Shown here: piece by piece, positions 17,601 through 26,267 of the stretch
Position numbering within the stretch: position 1 is the first letter of the stretch
How the letters are laid out: every line of letters begins with the position of its first letter
Assembly: GCA_023382335.1 (NCBI GenBank)
Contig: JAMCPM010000007.1
Coordinates: 26,388 to 90,387, forward strand
Reading direction: 5' to 3'
From: Actinomycetota bacterium
GTDB taxonomy: Bacteria; Actinomycetota; Thermoleophilia; BMS3ABIN01
DNA length: 64,000 bases
The notes under the pieces: generated by a model
The model's input: the letters and a program-made list of their open reading frames with translations, nothing else
What the model was told of the DNA's origin: nothing
The model's database searches: none
Position numbers and translations under genes: made by a program

Positions 17601-18627
17601 GACCGATGGCGCCGGTGGAACCCATCTGGGTCCGGCCGGTCAGTACGGTCGTCTGAAGCGGATCGAGGTTAGCCAGCCCGCTAAGGCTGAACAGGGTGTT
17701 GATTGGCACCTGCAGGTTGGTGCCTGCGGATGACATGGTGGTGATGCTGCCTGCCCTGACGTCCACGGACTGGCCGGCGCCGGCGATCGTGGCTATGGTA
17801 GTCTGACCGTTGCCGACGTTGCCGAGGGTGGATGCGAGGGCCCAGTTGGCCTGGCACTCGACGAGAGCCAGATCGGTTGCGGATGCATCACAGTTGGCCA
17901 CGGTGCCAGGGGCGGCGAAGCCACCGGCAGAGGTCTCAGGCGCTGCTGTTGCTTCCCCGCCAGGAGCGTTGGACAGGTAGTTCCTCCAGCCGTTGCGCGA
18001 GTAATCGGCGATGTAGACCTTCGGAATCAGCGAAGTGTCGCTGGAAAGCGCGCCGGGGACCTGGGCGATGATGCCAAAGCCACCAGTAACCGGACCGGCG
18101 GTCTGGGAGCTGACGCAGTGGTCGACGATGTCGGTTGAGAAACCGGCAGCCTTATGGGCGTCGACTATCTCCCTGATAGCGGTGATCGATGAATCCGCGA
18201 AACAGCTCTGGTCGGCATTCCAGTTACAGCGGAACTCGGTGCCGGGGATGTACGCGGTCTGCCCACTCAGGTTATCGATGAGCACCGGCCGGTTGGCCAT
18301 GTCGTCGCCCTCACCAAGAACTCCGGTGACGGTGGTGCCGGTACTGCCGACTCCCGCCGCGCCGGCGTTCGGCTGGATGTCGCCGTTGGAGTCGAGCCGG
18401 TTCCACAGGGCTACCTTGCCCATCCGGAACCCGGCTTCACCATCGAGACTGGAATTGTACTGCGCGCCACCATAATAACTATTGATGTAGCCGCGTACTG
18501 TCTCCCACTGGCTGGGGCTCAAGGCTTGTGCCTGCTGGCTGTTGTAGAAAACCACGACGAGCAGCGTGGTCAGCACGAGAGCCAGGATGATTGCTGTCCT
18601 TGACAGCAGTTTGGAGCTAGCTTGCAT
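14692..18627 (-). CDS. Giant secreted protein: degenerate rhodanese-like N-terminus, Ig repeats, four WYD repeats
   Basis: The start chosen is the ATG at 18627, which has GAAGGAGGG at proper spacing and begins the signal peptide (MQASSKLLSRTAIILALVL). A longer frame reaches 18708 without a site. The product is 1311 residues. The N-terminal 330 residues look like one or two rhodanese-fold domains: a stretch with DIVDHCVSS, then VDVR, a VLTGRTQMG loop where active rhodaneses have a CxxGxR loop, and LGYTMITGGSITGGISHWNG. The second site lacks the catalytic Cys. Then come six or so Ig-like repeats (about 390-970) and four WYD repeats to the C-terminus (ASQRVLWNGYFNETLGQQ). The protein is extracellular. 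The rhodanese reading is moderate; the repeat homology is certain. Confidence 0.85.
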   Translation of the reverse strand: MQASSKLLSRTAIILALVLTTLLVVVFYNSQQAQALSPSQWETVRGYINSYYGGAQYNSSLDGEAGFRMGKVALWNRLDSNGDIQPNAGAAGVGSTGTTVTGVLGEGDDMANRPVLIDNLSGQTAYIPGTEFRCNWNADQSCFADSSITAIREIVDAHKAAGFSTDIVDHCVSSQTAGPVTGGFGIIAQVPGALSSDTSLIPKVYIADYSRNGWRNYLSNAPGGEATAAPETSAGGFAAPGTVANCDASATDLALVECQANWALASTLGNVGNGQTTIATIAGAGQSVDVRAGSITTMSSAGTNLQVPINTLFSLSGLANLDPLQTTVLTGRTQMGSTGAIGLKMLGYTMITGGSITGGISHWNGTLGEQQVAYGDGLPLQSTTSFTGKVDTTAPSISSGPTISNITATSADVARTAGEPATSKIDLTGSGGAPAIHVNSTVLNAVHTSSLTGLVANTHYTGTLTVYDGYANGTSAPLDFWTDVTAPTISSVSPANAATVYTASPTVSATLGDNAGGSGINVDPAVTMVHVDSAMIMSGCTITTTSVSCPTSGLAYGAHTLEIFTGDLAGNPQTSTTSFYVGDNVAPTVTYTAPTGTSNNASPTITGTVTDPAPSGGLPATATLNLSNDGGSTWPLALQYSCTITSGAISCPVTDVLPGAPNTYNAKITVVDTATNAGSSAGTDTFTVDTTAPTVTPNGFGYLPGPTDGNWTSDTTPALSAAISGIGAGHINPATATVTIDGSACDGTVTANDTSISCTPVAVLAEGTPHTVVFSAEFNPGHPGTGTQHFNIDTSNPVISGLTPSGDIQTSTPTLHAALADYGSGSGINSASSAIYLDGSGTALTGCTRTAAAIDCPASVTAGAHTFSVYTEDNVGNSATLGTGSFNLTQINYFWTWYDNIWGDNWILLGNANASGDVDYDLSIGGNVKTLASGGVVTPNNLITPKFDSLMAGPVKATSTTGANGLMSQRILWPKGGNSLEEVPAMNESDLSDHYYWTWYDEQSLGYKDWVLVSNTNAAADVYYQIRIAGDVHQQGVIPAGQQINAHFPGIMGGPVEVQAWDVASGAKGTNPMKVMASQRVLSNNGGAFNEVPGIPNEKLSDKYLWTWYDQTTPGNRDWVLIANPLTNQDGTDNVDDLYYRITINGAVAGSGGPIVPGQKVTPMFDMGIGGPVKVETFSDAGMTTPKRSIASQRITWGPSFEEVPGYDANNLHTGYKWTWYDMQSAGARNWVLVANPGNSQIYYEVTVQNIVRASGTIDAGKNALPAFPGIMGGPVEVKAWTDAGKGTPANVMASQRVLWNGYFNETLGQQ

Positions 18628-19047
18628 ATCCGTGTTCCCTCCTTCTTCCTTGTGAGATAATTTAAAACCCTTCAGGGTCCCCTTACCTGATGCTAGGCGG
18701 TTACTCATAAACTGCGGCTCCTCCGTGGTTTGGGATTGGCGGGCGGTTAATCTCTAAACTGCGAGAATAATATGAATACCCCGAGTGAAAAAAATGGTTT
18801 TTGCATGGCTTGGGCAGACGGAATCAGGCGTACGAGGACGCGCGTTAGCTGTTCCTCATTAAACCTGGATTGCATGTAGCGGGGTGTATTCCTGGCTACA
18901 ACTATTCCCGGTAAATCTGCCCTAGTGTCCCCTTCCTCGGAACCGAGGACTTCCATCGTATAACACACAAGCTTCGATAAGCAATAGCGGCCGCAAAAAG
19001 GCGCTATTCATGTGAATTATTTCGCTAAATCGGGGCCTTTTCTTGTC
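18628..19047. other. Intergenic region without recognisable gene
   Basis: These 420 nt hold the leader of the giant secreted protein gene and the 3' flank of guaA. A 73-codon minus frame (18747-18968) has no ribosome binding site or family resemblance and was not called. A perfect 7-bp hairpin (TCCTCGG, AA, CCGAGGA) lies at 18934-18949 without a T-tract. Nothing else was found. Confidence 0.5.
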
Positions 19048-20574
<1,527 letters not shown>

Positions 20575-20597
20575 AGGATGCATATTATAAGGTTTTA

Positions 20598-20644
20598 GGG
20601 ACACATAACTAAATTGGCAATTTCAGGGACACATTACTAAATTC
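20598..20644. repeat. REP-like repeat, locus 3 (direct arms)
   Basis: GGGACACATAACTAAATT (20598-20615) and GGGACACATTACTAAATTC (20626-20644) are two arms of the palindrome family, here in direct orientation. They lie between guaA and the small membrane protein gene. Confidence 0.8.
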
Positions 20645-20662
20645 GTATGAAAGCGACGCCGG

Positions 20663-20944
20663 CTAGCCGTTTTCACGCCGGTCACGCACATACATGGCAG
20701 CAAACAGCATTCCCAGCGCTATCAGCAGCCCGCCGAGCACGTAGCCGGCCAGCTTCGGATACGCGACCATCATGAAGACGCCAATGGTGCACTGTATCAG
20801 CGTCTGGCGCAGCAGCATCTTCTGTCTCTGCGACTGCTTTCTTTTCATGGGTGGCGCCGGCTTCTGCCGCGGCCGCGCTTGCTGCTGAGGGCCCTTCGCT
20901 CCCCGCTTGTCAGGTTTCCTAGATTGTCTTCCTGAAAATACCAT
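20663..20944 (-). CDS. Small two-helix membrane protein
   Basis: A 93-residue product. The first half is very basic and Gln/Pro-rich (residues 1-45, with KPDKRGAKGPQQQARPRQKP), followed by two predicted membrane helices (QCTIGVFMMVAYPKLAGYVL and the next GLLIALGMLFAAMYV). It starts at an ATG that overlaps the stop of the upstream SDR gene (TGATG), so the two are coupled. No family was recognised. The long cationic N-terminus would lie in the cytoplasm. It is the last gene of the cobT-SDR operon. Confidence 0.65.
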   Translation of the reverse strand: MVFSGRQSRKPDKRGAKGPQQQARPRQKPAPPMKRKQSQRQKMLLRQTLIQCTIGVFMMVAYPKLAGYVLGGLLIALGMLFAAMYVRDRRENG

Positions 20945-21831
20945 CAGAATCCCTCGATCGCTCTCTTCAGCCCCTCGGCAAATCCGACCGGGTCGACGCC
21001 GAGCTCCCTGCGCATGGCGGTGATATCACAAACGTTGTCGACCAGCAGCATGTTCAGCTGGTCGCGCGTCAAAAAAGGTTTGCTCTGCACTTTCTCACTG
21101 ATCCAGGCGACCGGCCGCACCATCGCCGCCGGCACGTGCGCCAGGCGCCGCTGCTTTCCCATCGCCGCCGACAGCACGCCTACCAGTTCATTATATGTGA
21201 GCGCCGCCGGCCCGCCGATCTCATAGACCTTGCCCGCGGCCGCCTCGCTCGACAGCGAAGCCGAGAAGCAGGCCGCCACGTCGAAGACGGAGATCGGCTG
21301 CAGCCGGTAATTGCCGTCGCCGATCACGGGAACCACCGGCAGGCGCCGGATCTGCCCCTTGAGCATCTCGATGAACTCGCTGCCGGGGCCGTAAATGATC
21401 GACGGCCTGAAGATCGTGTACGGAATACCGCTGGCTCGCACGTCTTCCTCGGCCGCCCATTTGGTCCGGTGGTAACCGGCGGTAGCCCCGGCGCTGGTGC
21501 CCAGAGCGCTCATGTGGACGAAACGCCGGGCGCCCACTTTGGCGGCGGCGGCCAGCGCGTTGCGGGTTCCTTCCACATGGATCTTCTGGAAGCTGGCGCC
21601 GCGCCGCTCGAAGATGATTCCTACCAAATGTATGACAGCTTCGCAACCACCGGCCGCGAGCGCCACCGATTCGGGGATGGTAATGTCGCCGACGACGGTC
21701 TCGGCCCCCAGGCCGTCAAGGAACCAGGCTTCATCGGAGGAATCCGACCGCACCAGGCACTTGATCTGGTGTCCGTCCTCCACCAGCCTGCCGGCGATAT
21801 GCTTGCCGACGAAACCGGTAGCGCCTGTCAT
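20944..21831 (-). CDS. NAD(P)-binding SDR, complex I NDUFA9-like/NmrA-like epimerase family
   Basis: The frame gives 295 residues from the first ATG (21831), beginning MTGATGFVGKHIAGRL, the dinucleotide-binding GxxGxxG. Family members normally have three to five residues (of the type MKVFV) before this motif to form the first beta strand. Reading upstream gives LKVF in frame, starting with CTG at 21841-21843, which overlaps the cobT stop as CTGA. The CTG is probably the true start. The rest fits atypical SDRs: a YHRTKWAAEE segment (Y-x-x-x-K) and an IFRPSIIYGPG motif. The substrate is unknown; relatives act on quinone or isoprenoid-linked substrates or as chaperones. Confidence 0.85.
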   Translation of the reverse strand: MTGATGFVGKHIAGRLVEDGHQIKCLVRSDSSDEAWFLDGLGAETVVGDITIPESVALAAGGCEAVIHLVGIIFERRGASFQKIHVEGTRNALAAAAKVGARRFVHMSALGTSAGATAGYHRTKWAAEEDVRASGIPYTIFRPSIIYGPGSEFIEMLKGQIRRLPVVPVIGDGNYRLQPISVFDVAACFSASLSSEAAAGKVYEIGGPAALTYNELVGVLSAAMGKQRRLAHVPAAMVRPVAWISEKVQSKPFLTRDQLNMLLVDNVCDITAMRRELGVDPVGFAEGLKRAIEGF

Positions 21832-21839
21832 GAAGACTT

Positions 21840-22922
21840 TCAGATGCCGGCGCCCTGTTCGGTCCTGTCCTCTTCCTTCTCGGAGACTCCCGCCTCGGCA
21901 AAAGTGACCATCTCAGACAGCACCTTGCAGCTGGCCTCTACCAGGCTGGACGCCAGCGCGGCGCCGGTGCCCTCGCCCAGGCGCATGTTCATGAACAGCA
22001 TGGGCTTGAGCGCCAGCTGGTCGAGAATGAGTTTGTGTCCGGGCTCGACGCTGACGTGCGAGGCGATCATGTAGTTGCGGCTCTCGGGACAGACGCTGGC
22101 GGCGATCATCGCCGCGGCGCCGGAGATGAAACCGTCGACGATCACCGGCACGCGGTTGGCTGCGGCGCCGAGCATGACGCCCGCCAGGCCGCCGATCTCC
22201 AGGCCGCCGACCTTGGACAGCACGTCCAGGCCGTCTTCCTTGTCAGGCTGATTGACGCGGATTGCGCGCCGGATGACATCCTTCTTGAGCTCCAGTGCCT
22301 CGGCGCCGATGCCGGTTCCCCGGCCGACGCTGAGCTCGAGGTCGGCTCCGGAAAACACCGTCAGGATGGCGCTGCTGGCAGTCGTGTTGGCGATGCCCAT
22401 GTCACCGGTGCCCAGCAGGTCGGCGCCGTCGGCGATGGCCGCCTCGGCCACCTCGATGCCGGCCTCCAGGCAGGCGATCGCCTGGTCGCGGGTCATTGCC
22501 GGGCCCTCGGCCATATTGGCCGTGCCGGGCCGGACCTTCATGTCGATCACGCCGGGAATATCCATCGGAACCGCCACGCCCATGTCGACCACGCGCACCT
22601 CGGCGCCCGCATGCCGCGCCAGCACGTTGATGCCGGCGCCGCCGGCCGCGAAATTGGCTACCATCTGCGGCGTGACCTCCTGCGGGAATGCGCTGACGCC
22701 CTCGGCGGCGACGCCGTGGTCGCCGGCCATGACGATGATGACCTTCTTGTGGATCTCGGGAATCGCCCGCTGCTGGATTCCCGCCACCTTGATCGACAGC
22801 TCCTCGAGGATGCCCAGGCTGCCCCGGGGTTTGGTCAACTGGTCCTGCCGCTCGCGCGCCAGGCGCATCGATTTGAGGTCCAGACCATTTATCTTCTTTA
22901 TAGTTTCATTCAGTCTGCTCAT
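21840..22922 (-). CDS. cobT: Nicotinate-nucleotide--dimethylbenzimidazole phosphoribosyltransferase
   Basis: A 360-residue enzyme of normal length. Clear family motifs: TKPRGSLGILEELSIKVAGI at the start, VIIVMAGDHGVAAEGVSAFP, GTGDMGIANTTASSAI, and the C-terminal RLGEGTGAAL with the catalytic Glu. It transfers phosphoribose from nicotinate mononucleotide to dimethylbenzimidazole for the lower ligand of cobalamin. No other cobalamin gene and no cobalamin riboswitch is seen nearby, so the cell either imports corrinoids or has the pathway elsewhere. Its stop overlaps the presumed CTG start of the SDR gene. Confidence 0.96.
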   Translation of the reverse strand: MSRLNETIKKINGLDLKSMRLARERQDQLTKPRGSLGILEELSIKVAGIQQRAIPEIHKKVIIVMAGDHGVAAEGVSAFPQEVTPQMVANFAAGGAGINVLARHAGAEVRVVDMGVAVPMDIPGVIDMKVRPGTANMAEGPAMTRDQAIACLEAGIEVAEAAIADGADLLGTGDMGIANTTASSAILTVFSGADLELSVGRGTGIGAEALELKKDVIRRAIRVNQPDKEDGLDVLSKVGGLEIGGLAGVMLGAAANRVPVIVDGFISGAAAMIAASVCPESRNYMIASHVSVEPGHKLILDQLALKPMLFMNMRLGEGTGAALASSLVEASCKVLSEMVTFAEAGVSEKEEDRTEQGAGI

Positions 22923-22978
22923 ATTTCCTCCGATCTTCCAGCGGGCCGCCGGGTGGCGGCAGTTACATGGTCATGCCT

Positions 22979-23413
22979 TCAGCTTGCCGCCGAGGGGCGG
23001 CATTTGTAGATCGCCAGCATCAGCGCCGTCATCGAGGCCACTGACTGGGTGAGCAGGCGCACCGTGTAATCGGGCGCGCCGGGAATCTGCAGGGAATGCC
23101 GCTTGCGGTTATGGGTGGGGAACCAGCGATGGCGTCCCCGCTTGGGATCGGTCCAGGGAAGCACCTGCTCCACATCGGGAAGCACGCCGCCCATGGCGCA
23201 CCAGAATGGCGGTGACTTGAAGCCGCAGCTGGTCCCGATTATCCCCAGCATCGTCGCCACCAGGAGTCCTTCAGCCTTGTGCGCCGAGATATCCTTGTGC
23301 GGCATCAGGTCCAGCGCCGCATGTGCAACGACGCCGGCGGCGAAAGCGGCAAGCGGGTTCCTGAAAAGCCGGCCGACGGCTGCATTGACGCAGGTATGGG
23401 GAACTAGCATCAT
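22979..23413 (-). CDS. Membrane protein resembling DUF457/YdjM metal-dependent hydrolases
   Basis: A 144-residue product behind GGAAGGAG. Three or four hydrophobic segments carry the spaced His/Asp motifs of the YdjM/DUF457 group: ...HAALDLMPHKD, GGVLPDVEQVLP and PTHNRKRHS. In that family these residues are thought to bind metal at the membrane. The overall length is short but acceptable. The substrate is unknown. It lies 56 nt before cobT on the same strand, and no functional link is evident. Confidence 0.6.
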   Translation of the reverse strand: MMLVPHTCVNAAVGRLFRNPLAAFAAGVVAHAALDLMPHKDISAHKAEGLLVATMLGIIGTSCGFKSPPFWCAMGGVLPDVEQVLPWTDPKRGRHRWFPTHNRKRHSLQIPGAPDYTVRLLTQSVASMTALMLAIYKCRPSAAS

Positions 23414-23535
23414 CCGGGCGAACTCCTTCCCATGCAGGGAGGTTTGCTAATGAGGAAACATTTTCTGGCATTGGCAACAGGAATGCAACCGGGCCGGCTG
23501 CGGCGTGCTGGCGCCTGCCGCCGGCTCCGGCCCGC

Positions 23536-24198
23536 TCAGTACTCGATGACCGCCCCCGGGCAGAGCCCCTCGATCACGCACTCGCCGCACCTGGGCCTGA
23601 CCGCCTTGCACACCTTGCGGCCGTGCAGCACCAGATTTATATGGAAGCTGTATTTGTCCTCATCGGCGACGATGGCGTTCATGATCCAGTGGGCTTCCTC
23701 GCGGGTGGCGTCTTCGGGCAGGAAATCCAGGCGCTTGCAGACCCTGAAGACATGCGTGTCCACCGGCATCACCGGCCGCCCCAGCGCGAACAGCAGCACG
23801 CAGGACGCGGTCTTGACGCCGACGCCCGGCAACTTCGTGAGATAATCGAGCGCGGCGCGGTCGTCCATCCCTTCCAGGAATCCCATCTCCAGGTCGCCGT
23901 GTTCTTCCAGCAGCTTCGAGAGCGACCCCTTGATGTAGCGCGACTTTGGCCCGGAGATGCCGCTCATCGAGATAGCCGCGGCGATGTCTTCCTCGGGAGC
24001 AGCGGCCACGTCTTCCCAGCCGGGATAATTCTCGTGAAGCGACGCCAGGGCCCGCGTGGCGTTGATATCGGTGGTGTTCTGGGCCAGGATGGTGAAGACC
24101 ATCTCTTCCGCCGGAGGGTAGCGGGGCGCGAAGCGCGGCCGGAAATATTCCTGGTCGAGGAAGCGGACGATCACCGGCAGCCTCGCCGGGGTCACCAC
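23536..24198 (-). CDS. Endonuclease III-family DNA glycosylase
   Basis: A 220-residue HhH-GPD protein starting at GTG. It shows the helix-hairpin-helix LPGVGVKTASCVLLFALG with the catalytic Lys of bifunctional glycosylases, the catalytic Asp in PVDTHV, and the C-terminal 4Fe-4S loop C-x6-C-x2-C-x5-C (CKAVRPRCGECVIEGLC). It removes oxidised pyrimidines and nicks the abasic site. The N-terminus (ILAQNTTDINATRAL) varies from ILSQQT of E. coli Nth, so it may be a subfamily with a somewhat different substrate. It is the last gene of an operon with the lipid kinase and the PHP phosphatase. Confidence 0.9.
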   Translation of the reverse strand: MVTPARLPVIVRFLDQEYFRPRFAPRYPPAEEMVFTILAQNTTDINATRALASLHENYPGWEDVAAAPEEDIAAAISMSGISGPKSRYIKGSLSKLLEEHGDLEMGFLEGMDDRAALDYLTKLPGVGVKTASCVLLFALGRPVMPVDTHVFRVCKRLDFLPEDATREEAHWIMNAIVADEDKYSFHINLVLHGRKVCKAVRPRCGECVIEGLCPGAVIEY

Positions 24199-24262
24199 GG
24201 GGCCACGCTGCCTGCCGCCATCACGATCCCGACCGTCGCCGTAATCCGCCTGTCGGCCGCCA

Positions 24263-25147
24263 TTAAGCGCCGATCCCCGCGCAGATCTTCAGCGCCCGGG
24301 GAAGCACCGAGACCCGCACCGGCAGCTCCGCCACCATCTCGCCATCGGTCTGGACCAGCACCTGCTCACCGGACGGGCAGGTGATCTCGGCCCCTTCGGC
24401 GCGGAAATACTCCGCATGCGGCTCATCCAGCTGTTCCTTCCGGATCGAGCTGATCCAGAACCGCAGCATCTCGGTGAAGCTTTTTTCCTTGAGGATGCAG
24501 AAATCCAGCAGGCCGTCCTGCATGTTGGCAAGCGGCGTCGGCCCGAAGCGCCCGCCGTAATAGCGTGAGTTGGCGGCGATGACGAAATAGCCCTCGGTCT
24601 CCCGTCCGTCGCTCTTCACCTTGATCAGCGGCAGGTCCTCGGTGATGAAAGTCCTGAGCCCGGAGATCGGATAGGCGGCTCCCTTGAGAGCCCTCTTGAG
24701 CACGGGATCGAGGTTCTTGATGGTCAGCGCGTCAAAGCCGATGCCGGCCATCAGCGTGAAGTAACGGTCGCCGGCGAGGCCGACGTCGATGGCGATGCTG
24801 CCGCCCTTCATCGCCAGGCGGCAGGCGTCGTCGATGTTCGACGGGATCGCCAGCGCCTTGGAGAGGACGTTGACCGTGCCCACGGGTATCACGGCCAGCT
24901 CGACGCCGCTGCCGGCCATGCCGTTGACGGTCTCGTTGACGGTGCCGTCGCCGCCGGCCACGATGATCTTCCTGATGCCGAGCTCGACCGCCTCGCGGGC
25001 GAAGCGCGTGGCCGCGCCGGTGGCGTCCGTCGCCATGGGAACGATCTCGCTGCCGTAACTCCTGAGGATATCGGCGATCCTCATCGCACGGCGCTCGCCG
25101 CAGCTTCCGGCTACCGGGTTATAGATGAGGTATGCAGTCTCGGTCAT
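24263..25147 (-). CDS. Diacylglycerol/lipid kinase family protein (YegS/BmrU type)
   Basis: From the ATG at 25147 the product is 294 residues and starts MTETAYLIYNPVAGSCGE, the standard N-terminus with the YNPVAG motif. The longer frame to 25228 would overlap the upstream gene and adds an Arg-rich, unlikely leader. The nucleotide-binding GGDGTVNETVNG is present, followed by GTVNVLSKAL. These enzymes phosphorylate diacylglycerol or related lipids on the inner face of the membrane. No transmembrane segment is present. It follows the PHP phosphatase by 43 nt. Confidence 0.9.
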   Translation of the reverse strand: MTETAYLIYNPVAGSCGERRAMRIADILRSYGSEIVPMATDATGAATRFAREAVELGIRKIIVAGGDGTVNETVNGMAGSGVELAVIPVGTVNVLSKALAIPSNIDDACRLAMKGGSIAIDVGLAGDRYFTLMAGIGFDALTIKNLDPVLKRALKGAAYPISGLRTFITEDLPLIKVKSDGRETEGYFVIAANSRYYGGRFGPTPLANMQDGLLDFCILKEKSFTEMLRFWISSIRKEQLDEPHAEYFRAEGAEITCPSGEQVLVQTDGEMVAELPVRVSVLPRALKICAGIGA

Positions 25148-25190
25148 GGAAGGTAAACAGTCTCTCTGATGGAAGCGCGCCCGGCCGCGG

Positions 25191-25991
25191 TCATGGCAGC
25201 GGCTGCGGGACCTGCTGGCGGCCGGCAAAGCCCACGTAATCGGTATAGCCGGCGGCGAGGGCCAGTTCCAGCAGCCGGTCGAACTCGCGCCCTACCTGCG
25301 CCGGTTTGTGGGCGTCGGAGCCAAAGGTGATGGGAACGCTGTGCGACTGCATTATCTCGAGGATCTCGAGGCTGGGGTAGATCTCGCCCACCGGCTTGCT
25401 CAGGCCCGAGGCGTTGAGCTCGATGGCCACGTTGCTCTTGGCCAGCGTTGCCGCCACTTCGTTGTAGAGCGGCTTCATGTCTTTGGTGGGCCTGTGCCCG
25501 TACTTCTTGACCACGTCCAGGTGGGTCATGACGTCGAAAAGTCCGGTGCGGGCGGCATCCATCACCAGGCCGAAGTAGATCTCGTAGACCTCGTTGATGT
25601 CCCGCCGCTCGAACTCGAACTTGAAGCGCGACTGGTCGATGCCCCAGCCGCCGATGAAATGCACCGAGCCGTAGACGTAATCGAACTTGTAACGCGCCAG
25701 GGCCGCGGCCACATCGTCCAGATGGGGGACGATGTAATCAGCCTCGATCCCCAGGCGCGGCGGATAATCCGGATATTTTTTCTGCAGCTCGCGCACCTTG
25801 TCTATATAGAGGGGCAGGTCGGCCTGGCACATCGTCAGGGTCGGGTCCTCGACATGAAACAGCGGCAGATGGTCGGCAAAACCCATCTCCGGCAACCCCA
25901 GGCCGCGGGCCGCCAGCAGGTACTCTTCCATCTCGCCGCCGGCATGGCCGCAAAAGGGCGTGTGTATATGGTAGTCAGGCAGTTTTGTCAT
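25191..25991 (-). CDS. PHP-family histidinol-phosphatase-like phosphoesterase
   Basis: A 266-residue PHP-domain protein from the ATG at 25991 (MTKLPDYHIHTPFCGHAGG). Metal-binding motifs: HIHTPFCGH at the start, GFADHLP, GIEADYI, GSVHFIGGWGI, THLDVVKKYG, and the C-terminal FGSDAHKP. This combination is typical of HisK/HisJ histidinol phosphatases, which complete the penultimate step of histidine synthesis. No other his gene is nearby, so the assignment rests on sequence alone, and other sugar-phosphate substrates are possible. It heads a three-gene minus-strand operon. Confidence 0.85.
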   Translation of the reverse strand: MTKLPDYHIHTPFCGHAGGEMEEYLLAARGLGLPEMGFADHLPLFHVEDPTLTMCQADLPLYIDKVRELQKKYPDYPPRLGIEADYIVPHLDDVAAALARYKFDYVYGSVHFIGGWGIDQSRFKFEFERRDINEVYEIYFGLVMDAARTGLFDVMTHLDVVKKYGHRPTKDMKPLYNEVAATLAKSNVAIELNASGLSKPVGEIYPSLEILEIMQSHSVPITFGSDAHKPAQVGREFDRLLELALAAGYTDYVGFAGRQQVPQPLP

Positions 25992-26058
25992 GGCATTAAT
26001 CATAGAATACCCGGGCGCCAAACCCTAAACGCACCCGGGGGACAATTTTGACAATTTT

Positions 26059-26126
26059 GGGGACACATTACTAAATTCGAATTAAGTTATGTGTCCCTGA
26101 AACTACTAATTAAGTAATGTGTCCCC
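26059..26126. repeat. REP-like palindrome, locus 4
   Basis: GGGGACACATTACTAAATT, 2-nt centre, AATTAAGTTATGTGTCCC (26059-26097) and a third arm AATTAAGTAATGTGTCCCC (26108-26126). The three-arm layout is the same as at loci 1 and 2. It lies in the divergent spacer upstream of the iron operon promoter. Confidence 0.85.
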
Positions 26127-26150
26127 AAAATTGGATTCGCGTCTAATGAC

Positions 26151-26200
26151 TTGCTTTAGCCGTGCCGAATGATTAAAATAAGACTCGTCTAATAAATTTT
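26151..26200 (+). promoter_or_regulatory. Promoter and DtxR-type operator of the feo operon
   Basis: TTGCTT (26151-26156), a 17-nt spacer and TAAAAT (26174-26179) form the promoter. A dyad centred at 26185/26186 (TAAGACTCGTCTAATA, core AGACTCGTCT) covers the start site. The same core, AGACTAGTCT, overlaps the -10 of the FTR1 iron permease gene at 46761-46780. Binding by the DtxR-like regulator encoded next is inferred. Confidence 0.65.
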
Positions 26201-26267
26201 ATCTGGTCACTATGCATCAATTTAGCCTCTGCGCGCCACACGCGCCGGCATTTGAAGGGGGACCCCA

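Noticed and set aside
18934..18949. Perfect TCCTCGG/CCGAGGA hairpin as a terminator
   Set aside because: No T-tract follows on either strand, and it is not placed at a gene end.
18747..18968. 73-codon minus frame upstream of the giant secreted protein gene
   Set aside because: It has no ribosome binding site, no homology that I recognise, and lies in a promoter region.
22923..22978. Cobalamin riboswitch before cobT
   Set aside because: The gap to the upstream gene is only 56 nt and lacks the B12 box.
22035..23009. Plus-strand 324-codon frame opposite cobT
   Set aside because: It is antisense to a certain gene, and its His/Asp/Ala-rich composition is typical of a mirrored frame.
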